Positions 1 through 6,703 of a stretch of 7,744 bases of DNA are shown piece by piece (within the stretch, counting starts at the first letter, position 1; every line of letters starts with the position of its first letter). This stretch comes from Candidatus Omnitrophota bacterium (GTDB lineage Bacteria > Omnitrophota > Gorgyraeia > Velamenicoccales > Velamenicoccaceae). The stretch covers positions 1-7,744 of the forward strand of contig JAQUOM010000072.1 of NCBI GenBank assembly GCA_028717105.1, in the 5' to 3' direction. The notes beneath the pieces are model-generated. The model did not search any database. It was not told the origin of the DNA and worked only from the letters and a program-made list of their open reading frames with translations. Both the position numbers and the translations under genes were made by a program.

Positions 1-1
1 A

Positions 2-370
2 GGGGACCTGACGAAGAAAGAGTGGAGGTGCAACCCCTTTGTTTTTATCAACGTCGGTCCCGACGGAGATGTCAGGAGCTGCGGTGCGGCATTCGGAAAT
101 GTCAAAGAGATGAGCCTGGAGGCTTGTTTGAATTCTCCGCAGGCGAACGCGGCCCGTGCGACGATGACGCGGTGCTTCAAGCCCTGCCTCCAAACGTGCT
201 GGTCGTGGCCCGGGGCCGATTCGCTGGCCGCCGCGGCCCGGACGTTTTTAGACCGCCTGGCACGCTCCGATGGATCCGGAGACCAGAAAAAGATATGGCT
301 CGCCAAGGGCCTGCAGTTCTTGAGCGGCTGCGAAACGATTTTGTCCCGATATGAAGACCACAGACCATAG
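2..370 (+). CDS. Radical SAM/SPASM protein, C-terminal fragment (5' end outside window)
   Basis: The open frame enters from the left edge and ends at TAG 368-370, leaving 122 visible residues. It carries no radical SAM core, only what looks like a SPASM-type auxiliary iron-sulfur domain. Visible cysteines are C10 (in WRCNPF), C27 (in a G-D-V-R-S-C segment typical of SPASM 'GDVxxC' turns), C42, and a CxxxCxxxC group C58/C62/C66 followed by Trp. In SPASM proteins these cysteines ligate one or two extra [4Fe-4S] clusters; the N-terminal core with CxxxCxxC would lie upstream. About 50 residues of helical, non-cysteine tail follow. The last 20 bp overlap the next radical SAM gene, so the two are probably co-transcribed and translationally coupled. 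Family assignment comes from the cysteine pattern and from the similar architecture of its neighbour; the substrate is unknown. A different Fe-S protein is possible but less likely. Confidence 0.72.
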   Translation, partial: GDLTKKEWRCNPFVFINVGPDGDVRSCGAAFGNVKEMSLEACLNSPQANAARATMTRCFKPCLQTCWSWPGADSLAAAARTFLDRLARSDGSGDQKKIWLAKGLQFLSGCETILSRYEDHRP

Positions 371-1559
371 GTTAAAAGAGATCATCTTTTCGATCACCGA
401 CCGCTGCAATCTTCGGTGCGCCATGTGCCAAATCGGCGAGGGGCACGGCGGCGGAGAGATGACGACGGAACAGATCAAGGGCGTGATTCGTGACGCCCTT
501 GTCTTTTGTCCCCACAGCATTATTTTTAGCGGCGGAGAACCTTTGCTCAGGCGGGATATTTTTGAATTGGTTGCTTTCGTGAACCGGCTCAAGGTCAATA
601 CGGTCGTGACCTCGAATGGGACCCTGATCGACGATGCCGCTGCCGGGGAATTGTCGGCGGCGGGGATCGGCGTCGTCAACGTGTCGATCGACGGCCCTCA
701 GGAGGTCCACGATGCGTTGAGGGGCGCCGGAAATTTTCAAAAAGCGGTCCGGGCGCTTGAGAATCTCTCCCGTCACAAGATCGAGACGACCGTAGCCGTG
801 ATGGTCTCGCGCCGGAATTATGCGCATCTTCCCGATGTGATGGACCTGGCGCGCCGTCACGGCGTCACGACCGTCAAGTTCCAGCCCTTCAGCGATATAT
901 TCCTTGCGCAAAAAGAGCGAGGGGTTGAATTTTTCGCGCCGGGGGAACTGCGGACGCAGATCCGGGATTCCATCGAGAAGGTGATCGGTTTATCGCGCAC
1001 GTATCGGATCTGTACGAATCCCGCAGGATACCTTCGTGCCATTCCCGCCTATCTCTGCGGGCGGCGGGTTGCGCCGCTCAATCGGGCCTGCGCGTCGCTG
1101 TGGACGTCATGTCCCGTGACGGCGCGCGGAGACGTCTACCCCTGCTGGGTCATGTCGGACATCACGCTGGGGAACATCGGGAAAAAAAATCTTTCTTCCA
1201 TCTGGGGTTCGGAAGATCACGAACGCCTCAGGCGCCGCCTCGCCCGGCAGGGGTGTCCGGGGTGCCTTATGAGTTGTTATGACGGGAATTTCAGCGGCCG
1301 TTTTCCGGGCCGCGCGTCTCTTCGGAAATTCAGCAGGCAAAGGCTGGCGGTTTTTTCACGCTACAAACGATGGTATTACCGGGCGCATCAGAATTTGAAA
1401 TATATTCTGCGCCGGGGTTTCGGCCGGCTGTTGTCCTGGCGGACGGCGCTTCCGGGAAAGACCGAAGGGATCGCTGAACTTCGGGATGAGATCCGTGCGG
1501 CCCGGCAGATGCTCTTGCGGGAGATGGCGGCACGGGAGGTGCATCGTGGATGCCGTTAG
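351..1559 (+). CDS. Radical SAM/SPASM domain protein
   Basis: This 402-residue protein has the classic radical SAM signature CNLRCAMC (C19, C23, C26) that binds the [4Fe-4S] cluster and S-adenosylmethionine. It also has GGEP at 61-64 (SAM amino group contact), a TSNGT strand at 87-91 and SIDG at 112-115. A SPASM domain follows: C247, C254, G-D-V-Y-P-C265, then GNI, SIW, and CPGCLMSC (C302, C305, C309), likely ligands for auxiliary clusters. Characterised SPASM enzymes mostly modify peptides, but uncharacterised members occur in polysaccharide loci, and here the neighbours are glycosyltransferases. Residues from about 318 to 402 are unusual: a very basic, Tyr/Trp/Arg-rich stretch followed by a helical tail, perhaps membrane- or partner-binding (inference). 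The ATG lies within the end of the previous gene and has no clear Shine-Dalgarno sequence, suggesting coupled translation. The reaction is unknown; the superfamily assignment is secure. Confidence 0.93.
   Translation: MKTTDHRLKEIIFSITDRCNLRCAMCQIGEGHGGGEMTTEQIKGVIRDALVFCPHSIIFSGGEPLLRRDIFELVAFVNRLKVNTVVTSNGTLIDDAAAGELSAAGIGVVNVSIDGPQEVHDALRGAGNFQKAVRALENLSRHKIETTVAVMVSRRNYAHLPDVMDLARRHGVTTVKFQPFSDIFLAQKERGVEFFAPGELRTQIRDSIEKVIGLSRTYRICTNPAGYLRAIPAYLCGRRVAPLNRACASLWTSCPVTARGDVYPCWVMSDITLGNIGKKNLSSIWGSEDHERLRRRLARQGCPGCLMSCYDGNFSGRFPGRASLRKFSRQRLAVFSRYKRWYYRAHQNLKYILRRGFGRLLSWRTALPGKTEGIAELRDEIRAARQMLLREMAAREVHRGCR
1534..1541 (+). promoter_or_regulatory. Ribosome binding site deciding the GTG start at 1546
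   Basis: GGGAGGTG matches the anti-Shine-Dalgarno over GGAGGTG and ends four bases before GTG 1546-1548. It sits inside the 3' end of the radical SAM gene. It favours GTG 1546 over the in-frame ATG at 1486, whose product would begin with 20 Arg/Cys-rich residues not expected before a GT2 fold. Confidence 0.8.
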
Positions 1560-2871
1560 CCTCTACATCCCCTGTTTCAATGCGTCGGCGACCATTGAGG
1601 CCTGCGTCGTTTCTGCTTTGAAACAGGATCATCGCGTCAAAGAGATCGTCGTTATCGACGACGGATCGACAGACCGGACAGCGCAGATCGTCTCGAGGTT
1701 TCCCGTGCGTCTTATCAGGCACGAGCGTAATCGCGGGTTGGCGGCGGCCAGGAACACGGCCCTGAAGGCCGTGGATGCCGCATTGGTCGCATCCGTGGAT
1801 GCCGATTGCGTCCTGGCGGAAGATTGGCTCGGCCGTCTCGTTGAGCGGCTGTCTTGCGCGGGCGTCGCCGGCGCCGGAGGCAAACTCCTGGAGCTGCATT
1901 CTTCGACGCCGCCTGACCGATGGCGCGCCGCCCATATGAAACAGCACTGGGGCGATGATGTTTCGGAGCCTCCATTTCTCTTCGGGTCCAATGCGGTCTT
2001 CCGCAAAGAGGCCTTGGAGAAAGCGGGTTTTTATGAAGAGGACCTGGGGAACAATTATGAGGATGTTTCGATGTGTTTCCGGCTGGCGCGTGCGGGATAC
2101 AAACTGGCCTATGATCCGGGAGCGGTTGTTCGCCATTTGCGGCGGGACGACGCTTGTTCCGTCTTGGATACCCATTGGCAGTGGCACGCGGCTTACAACA
2201 GGGAGAAAAAATTTTATTCCGGTGCGAAGGATTTTTGCGCCAAATTAGGGGAAAATATCGGGACGGCCAACCGTTATCTCGAAGAAGACCTGGCGGCCGG
2301 GCGGCGCGACCTGTTATATCTGGATTATGTTTTTGCGGTGCATCATACTTTAAGGGATATGTGTTATTATTTTTCTCAAAACCCCGGCGGCCCGGCAGGA
2401 GATGCGGACGCGGCGGCCTTGCCGGCGTGGCTGGCGTTTGCGGACGTGGTCTTCTTCCGCTGTCTTGACAGAGGCAAGGCCGCCCTGCGGACATTTTTGC
2501 CGCCGTCCTTCGCCGGCCGGCAGAATGGCCTGGTTTTGCTTTTGCTCGTCAGCCGCCTGTTAGAAGATATCCTGCCGTCGGAAAAGCTCAGGACTCTGTT
2601 ATTGCGGGATCTCCTGCAGCCCCTTTGCGGCCGGGATGACGGGGTTCTGGCGGAGAAGATCCTTTGCGCCGGCCGGGCGCACGCGGCGTGGCAGGGCGTA
2701 TTGTCAAAAGGCCATCCTTTGCTCGACAAGGCATCTCTGGAGGTTTTTTTCGCGCCTTTCCGGCAATGGACGGGCCGCCTGATTTTTCATTTTCCTGATT
2801 TTACCCATATGATGGCAGCGTCCGCTGAAGCGACGCAGCAAGCCTTAATCTCCCGAGGAGGTTTCTCATGA
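1546..2871 (+). CDS. Family 2 glycosyltransferase with long C-terminal extension (GT-A)
   Basis: From GTG 1546 the product is 441 residues. The N-terminal half is a GT-A-fold family 2 glycosyltransferase: a YIPCFN first strand, DDGSTD at 38-43 (nucleotide binding), NRGLAAARN at 62-70, the DAD metal/nucleotide motif at 85-87, a GSNAVFRK acceptor-side segment near 147-154, and the NYED motif with E172/D173 (likely catalytic base region). It probably transfers a sugar from a nucleotide donor to a lipid-linked or glycan acceptor on the cytoplasmic face. Residues from about 200 to 441 form a mostly helical extension rich in Leu, Ala, Asp and aromatics that I do not recognise; ordinary GT2 enzymes of this type are 300-350 residues. 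The gene overlaps the preceding radical SAM gene by 14 bp and the following membrane-protein gene by 4 bp (ATGA), so it is mid-operon. Sugar and acceptor cannot be inferred. Confidence 0.92.
   Translation: MDAVSLYIPCFNASATIEACVVSALKQDHRVKEIVVIDDGSTDRTAQIVSRFPVRLIRHERNRGLAAARNTALKAVDAALVASVDADCVLAEDWLGRLVERLSCAGVAGAGGKLLELHSSTPPDRWRAAHMKQHWGDDVSEPPFLFGSNAVFRKEALEKAGFYEEDLGNNYEDVSMCFRLARAGYKLAYDPGAVVRHLRRDDACSVLDTHWQWHAAYNREKKFYSGAKDFCAKLGENIGTANRYLEEDLAAGRRDLLYLDYVFAVHHTLRDMCYYFSQNPGGPAGDADAAALPAWLAFADVVFFRCLDRGKAALRTFLPPSFAGRQNGLVLLLLVSRLLEDILPSEKLRTLLLRDLLQPLCGRDDGVLAEKILCAGRAHAAWQGVLSKGHPLLDKASLEVFFAPFRQWTGRLIFHFPDFTHMMAASAEATQQALISRGGFS
2855..2861 (+). promoter_or_regulatory. Ribosome binding site of the small membrane protein gene
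   Basis: GAGGAGG lies six bases before ATG 2868 and inside the last codons of the upstream glycosyltransferase. It supports the ATGA-coupled start as a real translation start. Confidence 0.8.
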
Positions 2872-3254
2872 AAAAGATCCATAAGATGCCGACAGCGTTC
2901 ATTCTGGAAATGCTTTCTGTCTTCATTGTGTTGACGGGGTCTGTTTTTGCCGTTTTTCATTTTCTGTGGGCAGGAGAGGGGAGGTTTTCTCCTCCGGTGT
3001 ATGTCCTGGCGCTTCTGGGCATTCTGACGACGGCGGCGCTCGTGCGCATGGCGGGGGTCATCGGCCAGGTCCTGTTCGATCTCAACAAAAAAACCCATCA
3101 ACTCGCCGACGAGGTCTCCGGTCTGAAAAAAGACACCGCCAGCCTCGAACACACTCTCGAGCAGGTCAGCTGCGACACGCGGGATATCAATGAAAATATC
3201 CAGCGGATCGCCTCTCTCTTTGAAAAGATCGAAAAACACCTGGATCTAAAATAA
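2868..3254 (+). CDS. Small membrane protein with two TM segments and C-terminal coiled coil
   Basis: This 128-residue protein is not one I recognise. It has a short basic N-terminus (MKKIHK), a hydrophobic segment at about residues 10-35, a short Gly/Pro loop, and a second hydrophobic segment at about 43-70. The remainder, about 71-126, is charged and helical with regular Leu/Ile/Val spacing, consistent with a coiled coil. Its pattern resembles small bitopic or hairpin scaffold proteins, with the coiled coil probably cytoplasmic by the positive-inside rule (the N-terminus and the segment after TM2 are both basic). The start is well supported by GAGGAGG and a 4-bp overlap with the glycosyltransferase; a 20-bp gap separates it from the B12-binding radical SAM gene. 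A role as membrane anchor or assembly partner for the flanking enzymes is inference from context only. Confidence 0.8.
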   Translation: MKKIHKMPTAFILEMLSVFIVLTGSVFAVFHFLWAGEGRFSPPVYVLALLGILTTAALVRMAGVIGQVLFDLNKKTHQLADEVSGLKKDTASLEHTLEQVSCDTRDINENIQRIASLFEKIEKHLDLK

Positions 3255-3274
3255 GAAGCCTTTAGGTTGAAGAT

Positions 3275-4642
3275 ATGCGCGTCGCGTTAGTGAATTTACC
3301 ATGGGATGACAAGGGGCGCAAAGGCGTGAGGGCCGGTTCACGTTGGCCTTTTACGGCGATGCCGGGGCCCGACGGCCGCCTGCTTTATGTGCCTTTTCCG
3401 TTTTATATGGCTTATGCCGCCGCGCTGTTAAAGAAAAACGGTCACGACGTCCGGCTTATCGATGCGATCGCCGAGGGGACGGCCGAAGAGGAGCTTGCGC
3501 AGATGTTGGCGTCCTATGGTCCGGAGCTTCTTGTGGCCGAGACATCGACGCCTTCTTTTTCAAACGATGCGGCAGCCCTTGAACGCATCCACGCGCGCCT
3601 GCCGGATTGCCCCATTGTTTTATGCGGTCCGCATGCCAGTGTTTTCCCGCAAGACATCCTGACGGATTATCCTTTTGTGTCTTACGTTGCCCGCGGTGAA
3701 TACGAAGAAACGATATCGGACCTGGCGCGTCATCTGGAAAGAGGCGCAACCCCGGATGTCCCCGGCTTGGCCTATAGGGAGGCCGGGCGGATAAGGATTT
3801 CTTCAGAGAGGCCCGTGATCGAGGATTTGGACGGCCTGCCATGGCCGCAGAGAGACGGCCTGCCTTTGGGGCGTTATCACGACGGTTTTTGCGGCCTGCC
3901 TGCCCCCGGCGTCCAGATGTGGACAAGCCGAGGGTGTCCTTTTGCGTGCAGCTTTTGTGTCTGGCCGCAGGTGATGTACCGCCAGCACCGCCAGCGCCGC
4001 AGGAACGCTCTCGACGTGGTTCTGGAGATGGAACATCTTGTGGGCCGCCATGGTTTTCGGGCCGTTTATTTCGATGACGATGTTTTTAATGCCGACAAAA
4101 ATCACGTCCTGAATATCTGTTCAGAGATGAAGAAAAAAAAGATCGGTGTCCCGTGGGGTGCCATGGCGCGGGCAGAGATCATGGATGAAGAGATGCTGCG
4201 CGTGATGGCGGACAGCGGTCTCTATGCCGTCAAATACGGCGTGGAATCGGCCAACCGCAGGATCCTGGAGGATGCCGGCCGGGCCGCAGACCTCGACCGG
4301 GTGCGTTCCGTCATCGCCGCGACAAAAAATCTTGGCGTGAAGGTGCATCTGACATTTTGCCTGGGGCTTCCTGGCGAGACGCCCGGAACGCTCAAAGAGA
4401 CGGGGGATTTTCTGGCAGGCGTGCGGCCTGATTCCGTTCAGTTTTCCTTTGCGACCCCCTTTCCAGGAACGAAGTTTTTTGCCGACGCCGAACGCCGCGG
4501 AGAGCTTGTCTCCAGGAGATGGGAAGATTTTGACGGCATGCGTCAGTGTGTCGTGCGCACGCCGGCGTGCGCGCCGCAAAAAATGGCAGAAGCCAGGGAG
4601 CGCCTGCATGAGGAATTCTTGAAGAGGATGGTGTCGTCGTGA
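3275..4642 (+). CDS. B12-binding domain radical SAM protein
   Basis: This 455-residue protein has the two-domain layout of class B-like radical SAM enzymes. Residues 1 to about 160 form a Rossmann-like cobalamin-binding-type domain: RVALVNLPW start, a VRAGSRWPF segment, PFPFYMAYAAALLKKNGH, LIDA, CGPHAS and a RGEYEETI segment. It lacks the DxHxxG lower-ligand motif, as is usual in this radical SAM group. The radical SAM core follows with CPFACSFC (C221, C225, C228), a YFDDD segment, a YGVES segment and LGLPGET at 363-369. Relatives include B12-dependent methylases and ring-forming enzymes such as BchE, and many uncharacterised members of lipid or polysaccharide loci. Methylation or another C-C bond reaction on a lipid or sugar is plausible but unproven. 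The start has only a weak upstream GAAG. The 3' end overlaps the next glycosyltransferase by 4 bp (GTGA), indicating coupling. Confidence 0.93.
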   Translation: MRVALVNLPWDDKGRKGVRAGSRWPFTAMPGPDGRLLYVPFPFYMAYAAALLKKNGHDVRLIDAIAEGTAEEELAQMLASYGPELLVAETSTPSFSNDAAALERIHARLPDCPIVLCGPHASVFPQDILTDYPFVSYVARGEYEETISDLARHLERGATPDVPGLAYREAGRIRISSERPVIEDLDGLPWPQRDGLPLGRYHDGFCGLPAPGVQMWTSRGCPFACSFCVWPQVMYRQHRQRRRNALDVVLEMEHLVGRHGFRAVYFDDDVFNADKNHVLNICSEMKKKKIGVPWGAMARAEIMDEEMLRVMADSGLYAVKYGVESANRRILEDAGRAADLDRVRSVIAATKNLGVKVHLTFCLGLPGETPGTLKETGDFLAGVRPDSVQFSFATPFPGTKFFADAERRGELVSRRWEDFDGMRQCVVRTPACAPQKMAEARERLHEEFLKRMVSS

Positions 4643-5631
4643 ACATCTCCGTTGTCATTCCGACATATAACAGCCGCCGGCTGATCGGCCCTTGCCTTGA
4701 GTCTGTCGTCGGGAAGGATGCGTCTGCTGCCGAGACGATCGTCGTCGATAACGGCTCGACAGACGGGACGATCAACGAAGTCCGCGGCAGGTTCCCGGGG
4801 GTCGCCGTTGTCCGCAACAGCCGTAATTTAGGCGCCAGCGCGGCGAGGAACCAGGGTATCGCCGCGTCGCACGGCGCGTGGGTTTTATGTCTTGATTGCG
4901 ACGTGGTGCTTCAGGAGGGGTTCTTGCGCCATATCAAGGAGGCGGCCTTGCGCGCCGGTGCGCATACGGGGATGATTCAATCCAAGATTTTGTACGCGGA
5001 CGGCCGGCGTATTTTTTCGACAGGCATCGAGCTCGACGCGGCAAGACGGTTTTTCGACAGAGGCAAGGGCCGGTTTGACCGGGGCCGGTTTGACCGGAGG
5101 CAGGATGTCTTCGGGGCCTGCGCTGCCGCCGCCCTTTACCGGCGCGCCATGCTCGATGACGTCCGGGACTCCCACGGTTATTTCGATGAGCGGTTCTTTT
5201 TTCTCGTAGAAGATGTGGACCTGGCCTGGCGGGCGCACAAGAAAGGCTGGCGCGGCGTCTTTTGTCCACGGGCCGTATGTCATCACGAGGCCGATAGTTC
5301 GCGGACAGGGACTCTTCTGCGTCAACGGCTGTGTTTGCGCAATCGCAGGCTGATGATGAAAAAAAATGAAACCTTTTTTGGAAGCCTGCTTCCCGGCTTT
5401 CTTTTTCCTTTTTATGATCTGCCGCGTCTGGCCTATGTCACGCTGGCCGGAGGATTTTCTCGTTGTTTCTCGTTTCTTATACAGAAGAAACAGAGTGCGG
5501 GGAGAAGTTATGGATGCGGGGCGCCGGAGGGGGCGGAAGGCGAAAGAGACATGGAGGCGACCATGCCTGCCAGGAGCCACCAGGCCGAGGCGGCCTCAGG
5601 GAAGAAGAAAGAAATGTCCCAAAGATTCTGA
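4639..5631 (+). CDS. Family 2 glycosyltransferase, rhamnosyltransferase-like (GT-B)
   Basis: The product has 330 residues from GTG 4639, which overlaps the upstream stop as GTGA; GAGG at 4624-4627 is a reasonable ribosome binding site. Motifs: SVVIPTYNS at the N-terminus, DNGSTDG at 37-43, RNLGASAARN at 62-71, DCD at 86-88, FGACAAAALYRR at about 158-169 and EDVDLAWRAHKKGW at 191-204. This is the layout of WbbL-type family 2 enzymes, cytoplasmic or peripherally membrane bound. The region after about 255 is hydrophobic and aromatic, as in relatives that contact the membrane. A perfect 15-bp tandem repeat at 5068-5097 encodes a duplicated GRFDR at 144-153. The last 41 or so residues (290-330) are low-complexity Gly/Ala/Lys/Glu-rich sequence encoded entirely opposite the ligase gene, so the original protein may have ended near residue 285-290. 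It is a paralogue of GT-C. Confidence 0.92.
   Translation: MNISVVIPTYNSRRLIGPCLESVVGKDASAAETIVVDNGSTDGTINEVRGRFPGVAVVRNSRNLGASAARNQGIAASHGAWVLCLDCDVVLQEGFLRHIKEAALRAGAHTGMIQSKILYADGRRIFSTGIELDAARRFFDRGKGRFDRGRFDRRQDVFGACAAAALYRRAMLDDVRDSHGYFDERFFFLVEDVDLAWRAHKKGWRGVFCPRAVCHHEADSSRTGTLLRQRLCLRNRRLMMKKNETFFGSLLPGFLFPFYDLPRLAYVTLAGGFSRCFSFLIQKKQSAGRSYGCGAPEGAEGERDMEATMPARSHQAEAASGKKKEMSQRF
5068..5097 (+). repeat. Perfect 15-bp tandem duplication inside GT-B
   Basis: GGCCGGTTTGACCGG occurs twice in direct succession (5068-5082 and 5083-5097). The unit is a multiple of three and in frame, duplicating the residues GRFDR. The paralogous GT-C gene has a single equivalent (GQFDR, residues 150-154), so the second copy is probably a recent replication-slippage insertion. 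Confidence 0.9.
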
Positions 5632-6668
5632 ATGAGGAAGGCCAGAAGACCGCAGAAGCCGGCTGTCAGAAGCGGCGACGATGACGAAAGGCGGATCTTG
5701 CGCGCCGCCGGTATCAAAAACCCCGCGGCCAAAAAGATGAACGCGGCCAGGCCGATGATCCCTGTTTTGGCCCATATCTCCAGGACGATATTGTGGGCGT
5801 GACGGGCTGAAGGCAGGTCGAAGAGGCCCGTACCCACGCCCGTCCACGGGCATTCTTTGACGATCGCCAGGGCCTGGGCCCAGTATTCGATCCGCATCGC
5901 CACCGAAAAGGCCGGCTGGCGGATGACAGAAGAGTCGCCGGACCTCAGCCACAACAGAAGAATGCCTGCGGCCGTGAGGCCCGCCGCTGTCAGGAGAAGG
6001 GTTTTTTTAACAGGAGTTTTTTGCGCGGCCAAAAAAACGATCCCCAAAGAAAGGATGAGGCTTAAAAACGCGCCCAGGGATTGGGTCAACAAAAAGGCCA
6101 GGCTGATCGGCACGAGCAGCCATTTGTTCTTCGGTAAGGCCAGACATAGCGGGGCGATCATGGCCAGATAGCCGGCCAGAATATTGGGGCTGAAGAAGGG
6201 CGCAAAGACCCTTCTTTTTTCGATGTAGGCTCGGGCGAATTCGTCCTGGATATGGTGGGCGGCCAAATAGTTTTCCATGTGAGCAAATCCATAGGCGAAC
6301 TGGTAGAGCGCCACGATGCTCACAGCGGCCGCGCCATAAAGCAGGGCGTGCGCTGTTTTATTCTTTTCGTCCTTTGTTAACGAGAAACCGGTCAGAAATA
6401 ACAAGAGGCCGGCAGCAAAGCGTTCCGATGCCAGCAGGTTGAGCGCGGGACAGCGGCTCAAAAAAGCGGAGATGACAACGGCGCCGAGGAAAAGGGAGAC
6501 GCGGCATCTGAGCGCGCCGAGGGAAGGGGCCCGCGCCCGTTTGAGAAAAGCCAACAGAAGGCAAAATCCCGCCAGCCAAAGCGTCAGGATGCCGTCTGCC
6601 CTCGGGAACGTCGTTGAGGAGATGAAGGGCCTTGCGAAGACAAGGGCCAGGAAGCCGTAAAGGAGCAT
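5508..6668 (-). CDS. O-antigen ligase / Wzy polymerase family membrane protein
   Basis: From ATG 6668-6666 the product is 386 residues; an in-frame ATG at 6698 would add 10. It is a polytopic inner-membrane protein with roughly ten or more hydrophobic segments. Family hallmarks (numbered from the longer start) are FFSPNILAGYLAM at about 168-180, R269 in AMRIEYW, the KECPWTGVGTGLF turn at 281-293 and HAHN at 300-303, the conserved His-containing motif of the large periplasmic loop of the O-antigen ligase/Wzy_C family. Such proteins join lipid-linked glycans to lipid A, protein or another chain. WaaL-type ligation, polymerisation and protein glycosylation cannot be separated by sequence alone. 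I chose the shorter start because a near-consensus promoter ends just before it. It is the only minus-strand gene here. It ends inside GT-B (124-bp convergent overlap) and begins 28 bp from GT-C. Confidence 0.9.
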   Translation of the reverse strand: MLLYGFLALVFARPFISSTTFPRADGILTLWLAGFCLLLAFLKRARAPSLGALRCRVSLFLGAVVISAFLSRCPALNLLASERFAAGLLLFLTGFSLTKDEKNKTAHALLYGAAAVSIVALYQFAYGFAHMENYLAAHHIQDEFARAYIEKRRVFAPFFSPNILAGYLAMIAPLCLALPKNKWLLVPISLAFLLTQSLGAFLSLILSLGIVFLAAQKTPVKKTLLLTAAGLTAAGILLLWLRSGDSSVIRQPAFSVAMRIEYWAQALAIVKECPWTGVGTGLFDLPSARHAHNIVLEIWAKTGIIGLAAFIFLAAGFLIPAARKIRLSSSSPLLTAGFCGLLAFLIQNLWDISFFFPEAASAWWLLAGMVASMSLSPSAPSGAPHP

Positions 6669-6674
6669 GGGGTT

Positions 6675-6703
6675 ATTGTAGACGAGGCTGCAAGACATGT
6701 CAA
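6675..6703 (-). promoter_or_regulatory. Sigma70-type promoter for the ligase gene, predicted leaderless
   Basis: Read on the minus strand, TTGACA (6703-6698, exact consensus -35) is followed by a 17-nt spacer and TACAAT (6680-6675, five of six consensus -10 bases). Six bases (AACCCC) then precede ATG 6668. Transcription normally starts about seven bases after the -10 box, which puts the start at or beside the A of this ATG, leaving no 5' leader and no Shine-Dalgarno. The -35 box overlaps the first codon of the divergent GT-C gene. The motif match is direct observation; activity and leaderless translation are inference. Confidence 0.72.
6684..6687 (+). promoter_or_regulatory. Ribosome binding site of GT-C
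   Basis: GAGG lies nine bases upstream of ATG 6697. It sits within the spacer of the minus-strand ligase promoter, so translation signals of one gene and transcription signals of the other occupy the same 40 bp. Confidence 0.55.

Noticed and set aside
1486..1545. Upstream in-frame ATG as the start of GT-A
   Set aside because: It would create a 74-bp overlap and an Arg/Cys-rich leader. GTG 1546 has a strong GGAGGTG site and begins directly at the first GT2 strand.
1330..2187. Long minus-strand open frame (285 codons) opposite the SPASM/GT-A junction
   Set aside because: It lies opposite two genes with clear motifs, and its product is Arg/Pro/His-rich with no recognisable domain, as expected of an antisense shadow in GC-rich DNA.
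1715..2494. Minus-strand open frame of 259 codons opposite GT-A
   Set aside because: Low-complexity Pro/Arg-rich product fully opposite a convincing glycosyltransferase; no motif or ribosome binding site.
4133..4140. Runs of eight A (also at 1182-1189 and 5359-5366) as programmed frameshift or phase-variation sites
   Set aside because: All three encode ordinary Lys-Lys segments and the reading frame continues into family-consistent sequence after each. No alternative frame gives a sensible product.
4885..5580. Minus-strand open frame of 231 codons opposite GT-B
   Set aside because: Codon-shadow composition, no recognisable fold, and it runs against both GT-B and the end of the ligase gene.
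5366..5635. Alternative plus-strand frame at the 3' end of GT-B as the true C-terminus after a frameshift
   Set aside because: The annotated frame still matches GT-C after this point (KNETFFG against KNEPLFG and the following hydrophobic region), while the alternative frame becomes Arg-rich and shows no family similarity.
6669..6698. ATG at 6698 as the start of the minus-strand ligase
   Set aside because: It overlaps the -35 box of the promoter and has no Shine-Dalgarno sequence; the hydrophobic membrane domain starts naturally at the second ATG (6668). It remains possible if an upstream promoter exists.
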